This document shows positions 43,391-53,272 of a stretch of DNA of 64,000 nt, in pieces; within the stretch, counting starts at the first letter, position 1; each line of letters opens with the position of its first letter. The notes under the pieces were generated by a model, which did no database searches, had not been told where the DNA came from, and saw only the letters and a program-made list of their open reading frames with translations. The position numbers and the translations under genes were made by a program. This DNA comes from Gammaproteobacteria bacterium. Lineage in GTDB: Bacteria; Pseudomonadota; Gammaproteobacteria; Pseudomonadales; JAUIET01. The stretch is from the NCBI GenBank assembly GCA_030429735.1, contig JAUIET010000001.1:496001-560000 (forward strand), in the 5' to 3' direction.

Positions 43391-44227
43391 TCAGGCAGAG
43401 GTTTGCACAAACGTGCCACTTTGCGATTCAAACCGCAAGCTCAAGAATTGAGCACCCAGCAGAAAGCCGGTATCGGCACTGACGCAATGCGCAATACGGG
43501 CAACACCAGTGAACGCGGCGTTCTCTACTTTGATGACATGTCCGGCATGCAGCGGGTGGGTGAAGCGCAGCTTAAGCCCATGCAAGGATAAATCGACCAG
43601 AACAGCTTGCTGCTTCTCGCCCGGCCAGAAAGGCCAAACATCAAGTGGGCTATTGCGCGGCTGACGCTGGATCGAGCGATTACCCGATGACTCCATGGCA
43701 TCAGGGTTTAACTTCTTTAGCGGGCTGGCGCAGTTTGTACAATCAGATTCTGCGCCGGGGCTATCGCGGTAGACTGCTTTACAGAAAAAACAGCTGTTGT
43801 CGGGCACCTGTTCGTCATTGGCGCTGTGTGCATGCTGCGCCGCACCCTGTGGCTCATGATTCTGTTGCTCAGTGTGTGGCTCGCTGTGCCTTGTGTCCGC
43901 CTGGCTTGATTCATCCCGCGATTTTGCGTCTGATTGGGCATGCTCTTTCTGTTCGGCATTGCCACCATCGCGCTGTTCTTCATTTTGCTGGCCGGCATCG
44001 GCCATGGTGCGTTCGCGCAAGAGGCGGGTGTCGTACGCGGCGCGCAGTTTTTTATCTGACAATACCGCATACGCCTCATTGATGACCGATGCATCCCATT
44101 CATCGCCACCCAAATCGGGATGCTTTTTCAGTTTTTGCATAATCGTGCGATACGACATTTTTATCAGCTCTACCGGCGCATCCGGTTGCACGTGCAAAAT
44201 TCGATAATAATTCCGTTTGTTTTTCAT
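43391..44227 (-). CDS. J-domain and PilZ-domain fusion protein
   Basis: 278 residues. The N-terminal J domain (about 5-68) has the HPD motif (KKHPDLGG), which would stimulate DnaK. A polar, His/Gln/Glu-rich linker (about 70-140) leads to a C-x2-C-type segment (DCTNCASPL) and a PilZ-like domain (about 185-275) with VDLSLHGLKL, though the basic RxxxR c-di-GMP motif is not clear (RNSPLDVW instead). A DnaJ-PilZ fusion suggests chaperone recruitment tied to cell-surface or c-di-GMP control. Confidence 0.8.
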   Translation of the reverse strand: MKNKRNYYRILHVQPDAPVELIKMSYRTIMQKLKKHPDLGGDEWDASVINEAYAVLSDKKLRAAYDTRLLRERTMADAGQQNEEQRDGGNAEQKEHAQSDAKSRDESSQADTRHSEPHTEQQNHEPQGAAQHAHSANDEQVPDNSCFFCKAVYRDSPGAESDCTNCASPLKKLNPDAMESSGNRSIQRQPRNSPLDVWPFWPGEKQQAVLVDLSLHGLKLRFTHPLHAGHVIKVENAAFTGVARIAHCVSADTGFLLGAQFLSLRFESQSGTFVQTSA

Positions 44228-44517
44228 AGTGCGGCAAGTGGGCTGATCATGTGACTTATTACAGTTATATCGCCCTATTGTGCGTTTCGCTGAAGCAATT
44301 CAGCCGCTATTCAGATTAAAAGCCATAAAGTGCGAACAATTTCACAGAATGCGAGGCAAACAGCGTAGCTGCATTGGTAAGTTTTCACGTAAAATCAGCG
44401 CATTATTGCCAACTTGGCGATTGGGTGTGCCGAGCGCAGTACTGAGCACACCTACCAAGGGAAAAGTGGAACACGCTGTCGCGCTCTTCGCGACATATAA
44501 GGGAGTTTGAAAATCGA

Positions 44518-44619
44518 ATGAAACAACTGAGCGCATTAGTTGACGTAGCCGCTGTAGCGGCATTTGCGTACGCGGTTTGGGTCGTAGTGTCAGAAACCTA
44601 TTCTCTACTGATTTTGTAG
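44518..44619 (+). CDS. Candidate 33-residue membrane peptide
   Basis: Starts with GGGAG ten bases ahead. The peptide is MKQLSALVDVAAVAAFAYAV, then WVVVSETYSLLIL: a single hydrophobic helix. A strong terminator on the same strand follows at 44724-44757, which supports a real rightward transcript. It may instead be a non-coding RNA that happens to contain this frame. Confidence 0.4.
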   Translation: MKQLSALVDVAAVAAFAYAVWVVVSETYSLLIL

Positions 44620-44723
44620 TCAGTAGCACCTGTTTTACCTGCCGGGCCTTACGGTAAGGCCGTGAAATCGCCGGCTCTCTGTTATCGATAGCAGACGATC
44701 AGCGTGCTGTTTTCACTCTCATA

Positions 44724-44759
44724 CTGCGAACCCCGTTTTGGGGTTCGCAGATTTTTTTT
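44724..44759 (+). terminator. Strong intrinsic terminator
   Basis: Perfect 11-bp stem CTGCGAACCCC/GGGGTTCGCAG with a five-base loop and then ATTTTTTTT. It is oriented to the right and lies next to the end of the leftward SDR gene. The transcript it ends must come from about 44250-44620. Confidence 0.88.
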
Positions 44760-45639
44760 ACATCTGTGGTATCGACGCTAAATCCAGTGGCAGCTCAGCA
44801 CGGCCATATCGCTGCGCGCGATCAGCTAGCTGCGCTTCTGCATCTTCCACGTTGATCATGATGATGAAACGCTGGTCCAGCACGCCTTGAACGGCGTACT
44901 TACCCAGTTCATCCAGATCCTGAAAATTCAGCTCCATACCGGCATCACTCGCTGCCTTCTTGAAGTCTTCTATTTTAGGTGCCGGAATACCGGGCTTTTC
45001 ACGCTTTAGCTCGGCCGGGCGATTGCGCTCGGTAGTCCAGATACCAGTATCCAACATGCCACCGGACGGGTAAAAGATTGACGCGCGCAAATTGGTACCT
45101 TCAGTTTCAAGCTGAGCACCCAGGCACTCGGTAATGATTGAAACTGCAGCTTTGCTCGACGCGTACACACTTTGATACGGCAATGGCGAAATTCCACCGT
45201 CGCCTGACGAGGTGTTAATCACGTGGCCGCCTTCGCCAGATTCAATCATGCGTGGCACAAACGACTGAATGCCGTGCATAACACCCATTACGTTAACACC
45301 GTGTACCCAGCGCCAATCATTGGGGGTGGTTTCCCATACATTGGCAGACGGTGCCGCCACGCCGGCATTGTTCCACAAGGCATGGCACGCGCCGTGCAGC
45401 TCATACACATGCTTGGCCAGGGACTCAACGGATTCCGCGCTGGACACGTCCACCACAAAACCACTGGCGGCATCCGTATTCAGTTCCGCCAGCGTGGCAT
45501 CCAGTGCTGATTGCTCAACGTCTGCAATAACCACTTTCGCACCCTCGCCAAGCAGGGCTTTGACAATACCTTTGCCAATACCACCCGCACCTCCGGTCAC
45601 AACTGCGACCTTGCCATTAAAATTGTCTATCCCGGCCAT
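44758..45639 (-). CDS. Short-chain dehydrogenase/reductase
   Basis: 293 residues from the ATG at 45639 (GAGGG precedes it). NAD(P)-binding TGGAGGIGKG, NNAG, a Ser and YQSVYASSK catalytic Tyr-x3-Lys are intact. IADVEQS after the second strand (Asp at its end) favours NAD over NADP. The C-terminal extension (about 200-293) is longer than in minimal SDRs. Substrate unknown. Confidence 0.9.
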   Translation of the reverse strand: MAGIDNFNGKVAVVTGGAGGIGKGIVKALLGEGAKVVIADVEQSALDATLAELNTDAASGFVVDVSSAESVESLAKHVYELHGACHALWNNAGVAAPSANVWETTPNDWRWVHGVNVMGVMHGIQSFVPRMIESGEGGHVINTSSGDGGISPLPYQSVYASSKAAVSIITECLGAQLETEGTNLRASIFYPSGGMLDTGIWTTERNRPAELKREKPGIPAPKIEDFKKAASDAGMELNFQDLDELGKYAVQGVLDQRFIIMINVEDAEAQLADRAQRYGRAELPLDLASIPQM

Positions 45640-45743
45640 ATTGCCCTCATGTGTGTTCAATAAAATCTGTTTGGATTCTAACAAAGGCAGGGTCGGAACT
45701 TCGTGTCCGAATGTTTATTGGATTTCCGTCAATTCGCGGCGCG

Positions 45744-46754
45744 CTAGGGCGCGGTCGCCGTCAGTACGGCACGCCGCGGGGCCGGGTATCCTTCAATGGT
45801 TTTTGTAGGGTTATTCGGGTCTAGAAAATCGCTCAGCGATTCAAAGCGCATCCATTCAGTGCCGCGTTGCTCTTCACTGCTTGTCAACGTGACATCCACC
45901 GTTGTAACGTCTCTAAAACGCAATTTTCGCAACCAGGTCTCCAGGCTGCGAACGCTGGGTATAAACCAGACATTGCCCATTTTCGCGTAACGCCCTTCCG
46001 GCACCAGGCAATCACCCTCTGACTCATCAATCACCAGGGTTTCCAGCACCAGTTGCCCGCCCGGCTTGAGTGAGTCTCTCAGTGCCTGTAAATGTTCAAA
46101 CGGTGCTCGCCGGTGATACAAAATACCCATTGAGAACACAGTGTCAAAAGCGCGTAAATTGGCAGGTACCTGCTCCATTCGCTGCGGCACCACCCACACT
46201 CGCAGGTTTTGTATATAGCGTTGCAATGCCCAGTACTGCATCACAAATAGTGGCGATGGCTCAATACCAATCGCAAGTGCTGCACCGGCGCCCGCCATAC
46301 GCCAGCAGTGATAGCCACTACCACAACCCACATCCAGAACAGTTCGGCCGGAAAGCGGTTCTATGTGATTAATCAAGCGATCCCATTTCAAATCTGAGCG
46401 CCATTCGGTATCGATTGTGACGCCAGCCAGCTCAAACGGGCCTTTGCGCCACGGATGCAGCTTCATCAAGACTTCTTTCAAGGCGCTTTTTTCTGCCGCG
46501 AGCAACTCCGTTGCGGGCTTTACTGTGATGAAGCGGCCTGCAAGCTCAACACTCTCAATATCCAGTGCGGGCAGTTGCGCCAATGCCTGCTGCCAGCCGG
46601 GCAAATCGCCATACCGCGACACACTTAAATTGTCAGGCAACTGCAGGGTAAGAGCATTTGCCCAGGCTTGCAATGGCGTGCCCTGCAAGCCATTAATCAG
46701 CGGCGAATAATCAGTCCCGCTGAAATCACCAAAGACGCTAGCCGCAGAAAGCAT
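45744..46754 (-). CDS. cmoB: tRNA U34 carboxymethyltransferase CmoB
   Basis: 336 residues, close to the family length. The SAM/carboxy-SAM site is LDVGCGSGYHCWRMAGAGA (about 138-156); GILYHRRAPFEHL and a W-rich N-terminus fit CmoB. It transfers a carboxymethyl group from carboxy-SAM to 5-hydroxyuridine 34 of tRNAs, giving cmo5U. It starts with the last base of the cmoA stop (TAATG), so the pair is coupled. Confidence 0.95.
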   Translation of the reverse strand: MLSAASVFGDFSGTDYSPLINGLQGTPLQAWANALTLQLPDNLSVSRYGDLPGWQQALAQLPALDIESVELAGRFITVKPATELLAAEKSALKEVLMKLHPWRKGPFELAGVTIDTEWRSDLKWDRLINHIEPLSGRTVLDVGCGSGYHCWRMAGAGAALAIGIEPSPLFVMQYWALQRYIQNLRVWVVPQRMEQVPANLRAFDTVFSMGILYHRRAPFEHLQALRDSLKPGGQLVLETLVIDESEGDCLVPEGRYAKMGNVWFIPSVRSLETWLRKLRFRDVTTVDVTLTSSEEQRGTEWMRFESLSDFLDPNNPTKTIEGYPAPRRAVLTATAP

Positions 46755-47485
46755 TACTTAAACGCCACCAGTGAGGCAAAATTCAGACACTGAAACCAGA
46801 GTTCCACCCGCGCAAAGCCTGCCGAGCGTAAGCGCTGCTGATGCACTTCCAAGGTTTCCGGCACTAACACATTCTCTAATGCAGCGCGCTTTTGACTAAT
46901 TTCCAAATCACTATAGCCTTTGCTGCGTTTAAAATCATGATGCAAGTCAGTGAACAACTCTGTGAGTTGTTCGTCATCAAACGCAATCTTTTCAGACAGA
47001 ATCAACACACCGCCGCTATTCATGCCACTGGCCAATCGGCTTAGCAGGCCTTCACGTTGACCCAGCTCTATAAACTGCAAAGTATAATTCAATGCCACAA
47101 CCGAAGCGTTACTTAGCTCTACGTCGTTAATGTCAGCGCATAACAAAGAAATATTAGGGTGGTCGCTATTGCTCGCCAGCAAGTTGCGTGCTTTTTCCAG
47201 CATAGCCTTCGAATTGTCAACGCCGATCACCTCGCAGTGGCTTTGCTCCGGCCCCAAGGCCTTGGCCATTGCCAAGCTGGTCGCCCCCAGGGAGCAGCCA
47301 AGATCGTAAAGCCGTGTACCCGGCGTTGCAAAACGCTGCGCAAGAAAGCCGCTCATGGCGACTGCGCTGGCATAACCCGGAACGGAGCGCTGGATCATAT
47401 CCGGAAAAACGTCTGCTACGGCAGAGTCAAACTCAAACCCACTAAGGTCCGCGTGAGGACGTGCAAATAAATCGTCTTTACCCAT
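46754..47485 (-). CDS. cmoA: Carboxy-SAM synthase CmoA
   Basis: 243 residues from the ATG at 47485; longer starts run into the upstream gene. N-terminus FARPHADLSGFEFDSAVADVF, then DMIQRSVPGY, and the LYDLGCSLGATSLAMA motif are diagnostic. It makes carboxy-S-adenosylmethionine from SAM and prephenate for CmoB. It lies four bases after the YgiQ stop. Confidence 0.95.
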   Translation of the reverse strand: MGKDDLFARPHADLSGFEFDSAVADVFPDMIQRSVPGYASAVAMSGFLAQRFATPGTRLYDLGCSLGATSLAMAKALGPEQSHCEVIGVDNSKAMLEKARNLLASNSDHPNISLLCADINDVELSNASVVALNYTLQFIELGQREGLLSRLASGMNSGGVLILSEKIAFDDEQLTELFTDLHHDFKRSKGYSDLEISQKRAALENVLVPETLEVHQQRLRSAGFARVELWFQCLNFASLVAFK

Positions 47486-47489
47486 TGCC

Positions 47490-49655
47490 TTATTTTTTAC
47501 GCTTCCCCGAAGGCCGGGAACTCCACTGGCTACCGCGCGCAGGTTTGAGGTGTTTACTGCCGCGCCCAATACGCTTTACACCCTCATGCGGCACAAGGTG
47601 ATTATCGCCGTCACCAATCAAATCCTGGCGCTTCATGCGCACCAAAGATTCGCGCAAATAACCCCAGTTTTTTTCATCGTGATAGCGCAAAAATGCCTTC
47701 TGACGCCGGCGCTGATCCAGGTCGCGCGCTGCAAACACACGCTCGCCCCGCTTGTAGTTTAATTTTTTTAGCGGGTTGCGACCCGAATGATACATGGCGG
47801 TTGCCAACGCCATCGGCGACGGATAAAACGTCTGCACCTGATCAACCCGAAATTTATTTTTCTTTAGCCATATCGCCAGGTTCAACATGTCTTCATCCGT
47901 ACAACCCGGATGCGCTGCAATAAAGTACGGAATCAAATATTGTTGCTTACCCGCTTGTTTGGAGTACTTGTCAAACAGGCGTTTGAACTCATAGTAAGAG
48001 CCCATGCCCGGCTTCATCATCTTAGACAAGGTATGATCTTCACTGTGCTCGGGTGCAATTTTTAAGTAACCACCCACATGGTGGGTCACCAGCTCTTTTA
48101 CATACTCCTGATCCAGCACCGCCAGGTCGTAACGCAAGCCAGATGCAATCAAAATTCGCTTGATGCCTGGAATAGCGCGCGCCTTGCGGTATAACTGGGT
48201 GGTTGGTGCGTGATTGGTTTCCAGATTTTTGCAGATTGTTGGGTACACGCAACTCAATCGCCTGCAGTTAGCCTGCGTAACATCGTCCTTGCAGTTAAGC
48301 TTGTACATATTCGCCGTTGGGCCGCCAAGGTCCGAGATGCTGCCGGTAAAGCCGGGCACCTTATCGCGTATGGCTTCCACCTCGCGCAATATCGATTCTT
48401 CCGACCGACTTTGAATCACACGCCCTTCATGCTCGGTAATCGAACAAAACGTGCAGCCACCAAAGCAACCACGCATGATATTCACAGACGTTTTAATCAT
48501 GTCGTAGGCGGGAATAGCCTGGTCACCGTACGAAGGGTGCGGCACACGCTGGTAAGGCAAATCAAACACCGCGTCCATCTCTTCCGTGCTGAGTGGTATT
48601 GGTGGCCTGGTCACCCAGATTTCCTTGGTGCCGTGTTTTTGTACCAACACGCGCGCATTGTGCGGATTACTTTCCTGGTGCAATACTCTGGATGCATGCG
48701 CATACAACACCGCGTCGCTCTTGACCTTCTCATAGGAGGGCAGGCGCACATACACCTGTTCGGTAGAGCCCAGCTTGCCAAGCTCCTTGGTGCTCAACGG
48801 CATAGGAATAATACGTACAGGTGATGCTTGTTCCGAACTGGCGATGGTCGTGCTGTCAGCAGTTGAAGCGTCTGTCGTTTCCGCTTTATTAAACTGATAG
48901 GGATCAGGTATTTGGTCAATTCGCCCAGGCCAGTCGATTCGCGTCGAATCCACTTCTATCCACTGTGGTGGCACGTCATCCAACACCAGGGTTAGGCCGC
49001 GCACATCCCTCAGATCGTGTTTGGTTTTTCCATTGGCAAAACACGCCGCCACCTCAGCCATGGCCCGTTCGGCGTTGCCATACAGCAGCACATCAGCCCC
49101 GGAATCGATCAGCACCGAACGCCGTACTTCATCATCCCAATAATCGTACTGCGCTATGCGGCGCAGGCTCGCTTCAATACCGCCGATGACAATAGGACAC
49201 TCTTTATAAGCCTCTCTGCACCGCTGACTGTACACAATCACCGAACGATCCGGCCGCTGCCCACCTTCACCACCCGGTGTGTACGCATCGTCACTGCGCA
49301 TGCGCCGGTCAGCGGTGTATCGATTAATCATCGAGTCCATATTGCCAGCGGTCACACCGAAAAACAGATTAGGTTTACCAAGCGTTGTAAACGCGTCGGC
49401 ACTGCGCCAGTCTGGTTGACTGATAATGCCCACCCGATAACCCTGAGCTTCCAGAAACCGCCCGATCACCGCCATGCCAAAGCTGGGGTGGTCCACATAG
49501 GCATCACCAGTCACAATAATAATGTCGCAACTGTCCCAGCCCAGCTCGTCCATTTCTGCCCTGGACATCGGCAAGAAGGGGGCCGTGCCATAGCACTCCG
49601 CCCAATACTTTGGGTGGGAGAATAGGTCTTTTGCGGTGCTGGGCTGGATTAGCAT
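47490..49655 (-). CDS. ygiQ: YgiQ family radical SAM protein
   Basis: 721 residues from the ATG at 49655. The radical SAM cluster motif is [17 protein letters not shown] (CxxxCxxC). N-terminal B12-like/UPF0313 part has [17 protein letters not shown]; the C-terminus is basic and disordered. A 4Fe-4S enzyme conserved across bacteria; the substrate is unknown. First gene of the ygiQ-cmoA-cmoB run. Confidence 0.93.
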   Translation of the reverse strand: MLIQPSTAKDLFSHPKYWAECYGTAPFLPMSRAEMDELGWDSCDIIIVTGDAYVDHPSFGMAVIGRFLEAQGYRVGIISQPDWRSADAFTTLGKPNLFFGVTAGNMDSMINRYTADRRMRSDDAYTPGGEGGQRPDRSVIVYSQRCREAYKECPIVIGGIEASLRRIAQYDYWDDEVRRSVLIDSGADVLLYGNAERAMAEVAACFANGKTKHDLRDVRGLTLVLDDVPPQWIEVDSTRIDWPGRIDQIPDPYQFNKAETTDASTADSTTIASSEQASPVRIIPMPLSTKELGKLGSTEQVYVRLPSYEKVKSDAVLYAHASRVLHQESNPHNARVLVQKHGTKEIWVTRPPIPLSTEEMDAVFDLPYQRVPHPSYGDQAIPAYDMIKTSVNIMRGCFGGCTFCSITEHEGRVIQSRSEESILREVEAIRDKVPGFTGSISDLGGPTANMYKLNCKDDVTQANCRRLSCVYPTICKNLETNHAPTTQLYRKARAIPGIKRILIASGLRYDLAVLDQEYVKELVTHHVGGYLKIAPEHSEDHTLSKMMKPGMGSYYEFKRLFDKYSKQAGKQQYLIPYFIAAHPGCTDEDMLNLAIWLKKNKFRVDQVQTFYPSPMALATAMYHSGRNPLKKLNYKRGERVFAARDLDQRRRQKAFLRYHDEKNWGYLRESLVRMKRQDLIGDGDNHLVPHEGVKRIGRGSKHLKPARGSQWSSRPSGKRKK

Positions 49656-49741
49656 CGTGCCATTAATCGTCGCACGAGAGCAGTCTGCTCTCAAGCTCCT
49701 GAGTGAGGTGACAAAAATTCTACTGAACTAAGGCTTTATTG

Positions 49742-49831
49742 AACACGCGGCTCCCGGAACTGTTGAAAAGATGGACCTTTTCAACAAGCCCCCATGGATG
49801 GGTTAACGGCGTGTTCCGGGAGCCGCGTGTT
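49742..49831. repeat. 90-bp double inverted repeat
   Basis: Perfect 19-bp outer arms AACACGCGGCTCCCGGAAC (49742-49760) and its complement (49813-49831) enclose a second perfect hairpin GTTGAAAAG/CTTTTCAAC (49762-49770, 49777-49785). The segment CCCATGGATGGGTT follows. It is a REP/MITE-like unit in an intergenic region between ygiQ and the monooxygenase gene. Confidence 0.85.
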
Positions 49832-49908
49832 TAATAGAGCCGATGATGCAGTCACTATCTCCCGGCAATGCGACCCCGGTACGAAAAAGGGTATGAAAGA
49901 CAGGCAGG

Positions 49909-51087
49909 TTACAGAAAGAAGTCCTGATTATCCATCCCAAGATTCACCGCACCCAGATTTCTCGCAAAACCAACCGGATTATTGGCCACGTGAGCACGCG
50001 CGGTATGCACATCCAGGAAGCGCTGCTGAATCTCACTGCCTATAAACACAGAACGACCACCAGCCACTTCAAACAGACTGTCGATGATGTTTATTGACTT
50101 CTCAATCACCAGCGACGCCTGGTAGCGGTATTTAACCCGATCATTCAGTGGAATTTCTTCACCCGCATTCACGCAGGCCATGATGTGCTCATAGTTGCGC
50201 TGCATCACCACTTCCAATTCATCAATCGCGTTAACCGCCTTTGCCACTCGCTCATGAGTAGCTATGTCGCCCGCCAATTTGGTTGGGTCGCCGCTTGCGC
50301 TGCCCGTCACCGCCTGTTTATACAGCTCCAGTGCAGCCTTGCACGCACCGATCGCGGGTGTGCACACAGTACGAATAAAAATTTGTGCCCAGGGTACTCG
50401 GTAAAGCGGTGCAGTGTTTTCAGCAAGGCCCGGATTGGTATTTACCAGGAACCCGTCCATCTGCTTATGGGTGCGGTGTTCCGGCACGAAACACCCTTCA
50501 ATCACAATGTCGTTACTGCCCGTACCCTGCAAGCCCATCGCGTTCCAGGTGTCTTCAATCACATAATCGCCCTTGGGCACTAAAAACGTCCGGTAACCCT
50601 CACCGGGAATGATGCCGCCCAGTAGTACCCAGGTGCAATGATCTGAACCACTGGACCATCCCCACCGGCCGCTAAAGTTAAAGCCGCCTTCAACAACCTC
50701 CACTTTACCCATTGGCGCGTACGATGAACTCACCCGGGTATGAATACTCTCACCCCAGACGTCTTTTTGAGCCTGATCAGGCATCAATGCCAATTGAAAT
50801 GCATGCACCGCGATAATGCCGCAGGCCCAGGCGGATGACATACAGGCCTCGGAGATAGCAATCGACATCTTGAAAAAGTCCTGCGGGTCCAGTTCGTACC
50901 CGCCCCAACGCTCCGGTTGCAGAGCCAGGAAGAAGCCTATCTCCTGCAATTCGTCTACGGTGGCTTGCACCACTTTCCGGTCAGCCTTGGTTTGCGCTGC
51001 ACGTTCGCGTATTTTTGGCTGCATTTCGATGATAGATTGCAGCATTTTCGCTGCTATTTCTTTCTTTTTGGCATCATTCGCGGCCAT
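49909..51087 (-). CDS. Acyl-CoA-dehydrogenase-fold flavin monooxygenase (HsaA/HpaB-C2-like)
   Basis: 392 residues from the ATG at 51087 (AGGAGA before it). Acyl-CoA dehydrogenase fold with an ALQPERWGGYELDP start and FSGRWGWSSGSDHCTWVLLG in the middle, and no catalytic base of true dehydrogenases. It resembles flavin-dependent hydroxylases such as HsaA (steroid ring A) and 4-hydroxyphenylacetate hydroxylase C2. Reductase partner not in the window. Single gene. Confidence 0.78.
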   Translation of the reverse strand: MAANDAKKKEIAAKMLQSIIEMQPKIRERAAQTKADRKVVQATVDELQEIGFFLALQPERWGGYELDPQDFFKMSIAISEACMSSAWACGIIAVHAFQLALMPDQAQKDVWGESIHTRVSSSYAPMGKVEVVEGGFNFSGRWGWSSGSDHCTWVLLGGIIPGEGYRTFLVPKGDYVIEDTWNAMGLQGTGSNDIVIEGCFVPEHRTHKQMDGFLVNTNPGLAENTAPLYRVPWAQIFIRTVCTPAIGACKAALELYKQAVTGSASGDPTKLAGDIATHERVAKAVNAIDELEVVMQRNYEHIMACVNAGEEIPLNDRVKYRYQASLVIEKSINIIDSLFEVAGGRSVFIGSEIQQRFLDVHTARAHVANNPVGFARNLGAVNLGMDNQDFFL

Positions 51088-51282
51088 TGGTATCTCCTGT
51101 TTTGGGCGTCGCACTCTGTGCCCGACGCAAATCAATCAGGTATGGTAAAAGAACTTACACCGGATTACATCAGTCTGTCTTATACGCAATGCTTTCTTAT
51201 ACGCAATGCTTGGTCGCAAAGATCAGCGGGTTTACAATTACCCGGCATCTACACCCCGCTAACACTATAAGAGGTCAAAAAG

Positions 51283-51888
51283 ATGAAATTCCTCAAGTTC
51301 ATCCTTGGCTTGATCGTTGTTTTACTGTTGATTGGCCTGTTTTTACCGTCCAGCACAACCTTTGAACGCTCAGTCACTATTAATGCACCCCAGGAGCTGG
51401 TGTATGAATACGTTAACAGCATGCCGCGGTTCAACGAATGGTCACCGTGGCATTCCATCGATCCGAACACGAAGTACACATTTACCGGCCCGGAATCGGG
51501 CGTTGGCCACAAAATGTCCTGGCAAAGTGATCACGAGAATGTAGGCAGTGGCTCGCAGGAAATTGTAGAAGTGTTGCCACCCAGCAAAGTGGTGACGTTC
51601 CTCGACTTTGGGCCAATGGGCACCGCGAATGCGGCCTTTACGCTGGACACTCTGGGCGAAGGTACCAAGGTGGTTTGGTCATTTTACGACGAACATGGTT
51701 GGGCTATTCACGACCGCTACTTTGGCTTAATGACGGAAAAATTCGTTGGGCCGATGTACGAAAGCGGGCTGAGCAAGTTCAAAACAGTGGCAGAAAGAGC
51801 AGTGACAGAAAGAGCAGCCGCAGAAAAAGCGGCTGCTGCAATGCAGGGGGCGGCCGCTCGGGGTGAAGCGGCAAACACCGAGCTTTAG
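51283..51888 (+). CDS. SRPBCC/polyketide-cyclase family protein with N-terminal membrane anchor
   Basis: 201 residues. One membrane helix (about 5-24) is followed by the START/SRPBCC fold (about 28-165; FERSVTINAPQELVYEYVNSMPRFNEWSPW in parts). The last 35 residues are an Ala/Glu repeat-like tail (AERAVTERAAAEKAAAAM). Binds a hydrophobic ligand presumably; no known ligand. Confidence 0.85.
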   Translation: MKFLKFILGLIVVLLLIGLFLPSSTTFERSVTINAPQELVYEYVNSMPRFNEWSPWHSIDPNTKYTFTGPESGVGHKMSWQSDHENVGSGSQEIVEVLPPSKVVTFLDFGPMGTANAAFTLDTLGEGTKVVWSFYDEHGWAIHDRYFGLMTEKFVGPMYESGLSKFKTVAERAVTERAAAEKAAAAMQGAAARGEAANTEL

Positions 51889-51892
51889 CCAA

Positions 51893-52195
51893 TTAATCCA
51901 AGCGCTTGAGAGTTAGTTCCTCACCCGCTTTCGTTTTATGTACCTTGCACAGGGTTTTGATGCGTTCGTCGCCGGTGCGCAGCTTTAACCACACGCGCAT
52001 GTAGCGCCCCGCCTGGCTCATTTGCCAGAAGCGGGCGTCTGAGCGGTCTATCTGATATTGCTCGGAGGCCTGCTCAATGCATTGATCAATCGCTCGATTG
52101 GTACGGTCTCCAGCGTTAGCTGAGCTGGTCGCTGCGCCCATCAGCAACGCTACTGCAATCACACTGTTCCTTCGTCCTATTTGATGCAATTTCAT
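51893..52195 (-). CDS. Small secreted protein of unknown function
   Basis: 100 residues with a signal peptide (about 1-28, ending SSANA) and a basic mature domain with two Cys. No family recognised. Ends four bases from the stop of the convergent SRPBCC gene. Confidence 0.7.
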   Translation of the reverse strand: MKLHQIGRRNSVIAVALLMGAATSSANAGDRTNRAIDQCIEQASEQYQIDRSDARFWQMSQAGRYMRVWLKLRTGDERIKTLCKVHKTKAGEELTLKRLD

Positions 52196-52324
52196 GGTTG
52201 TGTCCTCATCGATATGCGTCGAGTTTTAGAATAGTGTGTGCAATATCAATCGTATATAGTCTATACTGCATTCTGATGGTGCATATATGCACGACCGCGC
52301 GTATTAGTCATAAATGAGACCGTT

Positions 52325-53272
52325 ATGCAGAATCTTGACTGGAATGATTTGAGCTATTGCCTGGCCATCGTTGATGAAGGGTCTGTTACGGCAGCCGCGA
52401 AAAAACTGGGGGTAAACCACACTACCGTCAGCCGCAGAGTGACTGCACTGGAAGCACAATTGGGCGCACCTCTGTTCGATCGCTCCAACTCAGGCTGGCT
52501 CATAACGCCCTTGGGCGAATCCATTTTGCCGGAAGCCATACAAATGCGAGAGTCAGCCCAGGCGATCAGCCGCTTGGTAACGGCTGATCGCAAGGAACTG
52601 AGCGGCGTTATCCGGGTAACCACAATTGATACGTTTATGCAGGGTGCCATTGGCCCTGCGCTGCAAGACTTCACCCGCCAATACCCGGACATCGACATTG
52701 AATTGATTCTGGCTGATGAAGTACTGGACCTGGCTAACCACGACGCCGACATTGCGTTTCGCGGCACCGATTCCCCACCGCCCAATGTGGTGGGCACTCG
52801 GTTGGGGCAATTTGCAACCTGCGTTTATTGCACACCCGCTATCTACGAGCAATTCCAGCAAGATCCGACGTCTGTCTCATGCATTTCCTGGCGCGGCGAC
52901 GGCAAGTCGCTCCCGGATTGGATGAATCAATATTTTCCTGGTTTGCGACTTCGCTACCGCGTTAGCTCGATGAACATTCTCTATGATTTGACCCGGCAAG
53001 GCTTTGGCATTGCGCAATTGCCCTGCGGGCTGGGCGACGCATCACATCGCTTGATGCGCATGCCTGGTATACCGGTAGGGAAAGGGCCGGGTTTGTGGGT
53101 GCTGTCACATATCGACCTTCGCACAACCGCTCGTATTCGTATCTTCAGAGATTTCATGATTGAGGCTCTGGAAAAACGCATGCCTTTGCTGGAAGGCAAG
53201 CGCGAGGGCTACTGGAAAAGCCAGCCAAAGTACGCCGTTGACGCCCTTACGGAGACCATTGATATTCCTTGA
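52325..53272 (+). CDS. LysR-family transcriptional regulator
   Basis: 315 residues. Helix-turn-helix VTAAAKKLGVNHTTVSRRVTA near 20-40, then a LysR substrate-binding domain. The AHH..TVSRRV segment groups it with regulators of small auxiliary genes. Its 3' end overlaps the convergent alkyltransferase-like gene by 26 bases. No neighbouring target is obvious; the small secreted gene at 51893-52195 diverges from it. Confidence 0.93.
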   Translation: MQNLDWNDLSYCLAIVDEGSVTAAAKKLGVNHTTVSRRVTALEAQLGAPLFDRSNSGWLITPLGESILPEAIQMRESAQAISRLVTADRKELSGVIRVTTIDTFMQGAIGPALQDFTRQYPDIDIELILADEVLDLANHDADIAFRGTDSPPPNVVGTRLGQFATCVYCTPAIYEQFQQDPTSVSCISWRGDGKSLPDWMNQYFPGLRLRYRVSSMNILYDLTRQGFGIAQLPCGLGDASHRLMRMPGIPVGKGPGLWVLSHIDLRTTARIRIFRDFMIEALEKRMPLLEGKREGYWKSQPKYAVDALTETIDIP

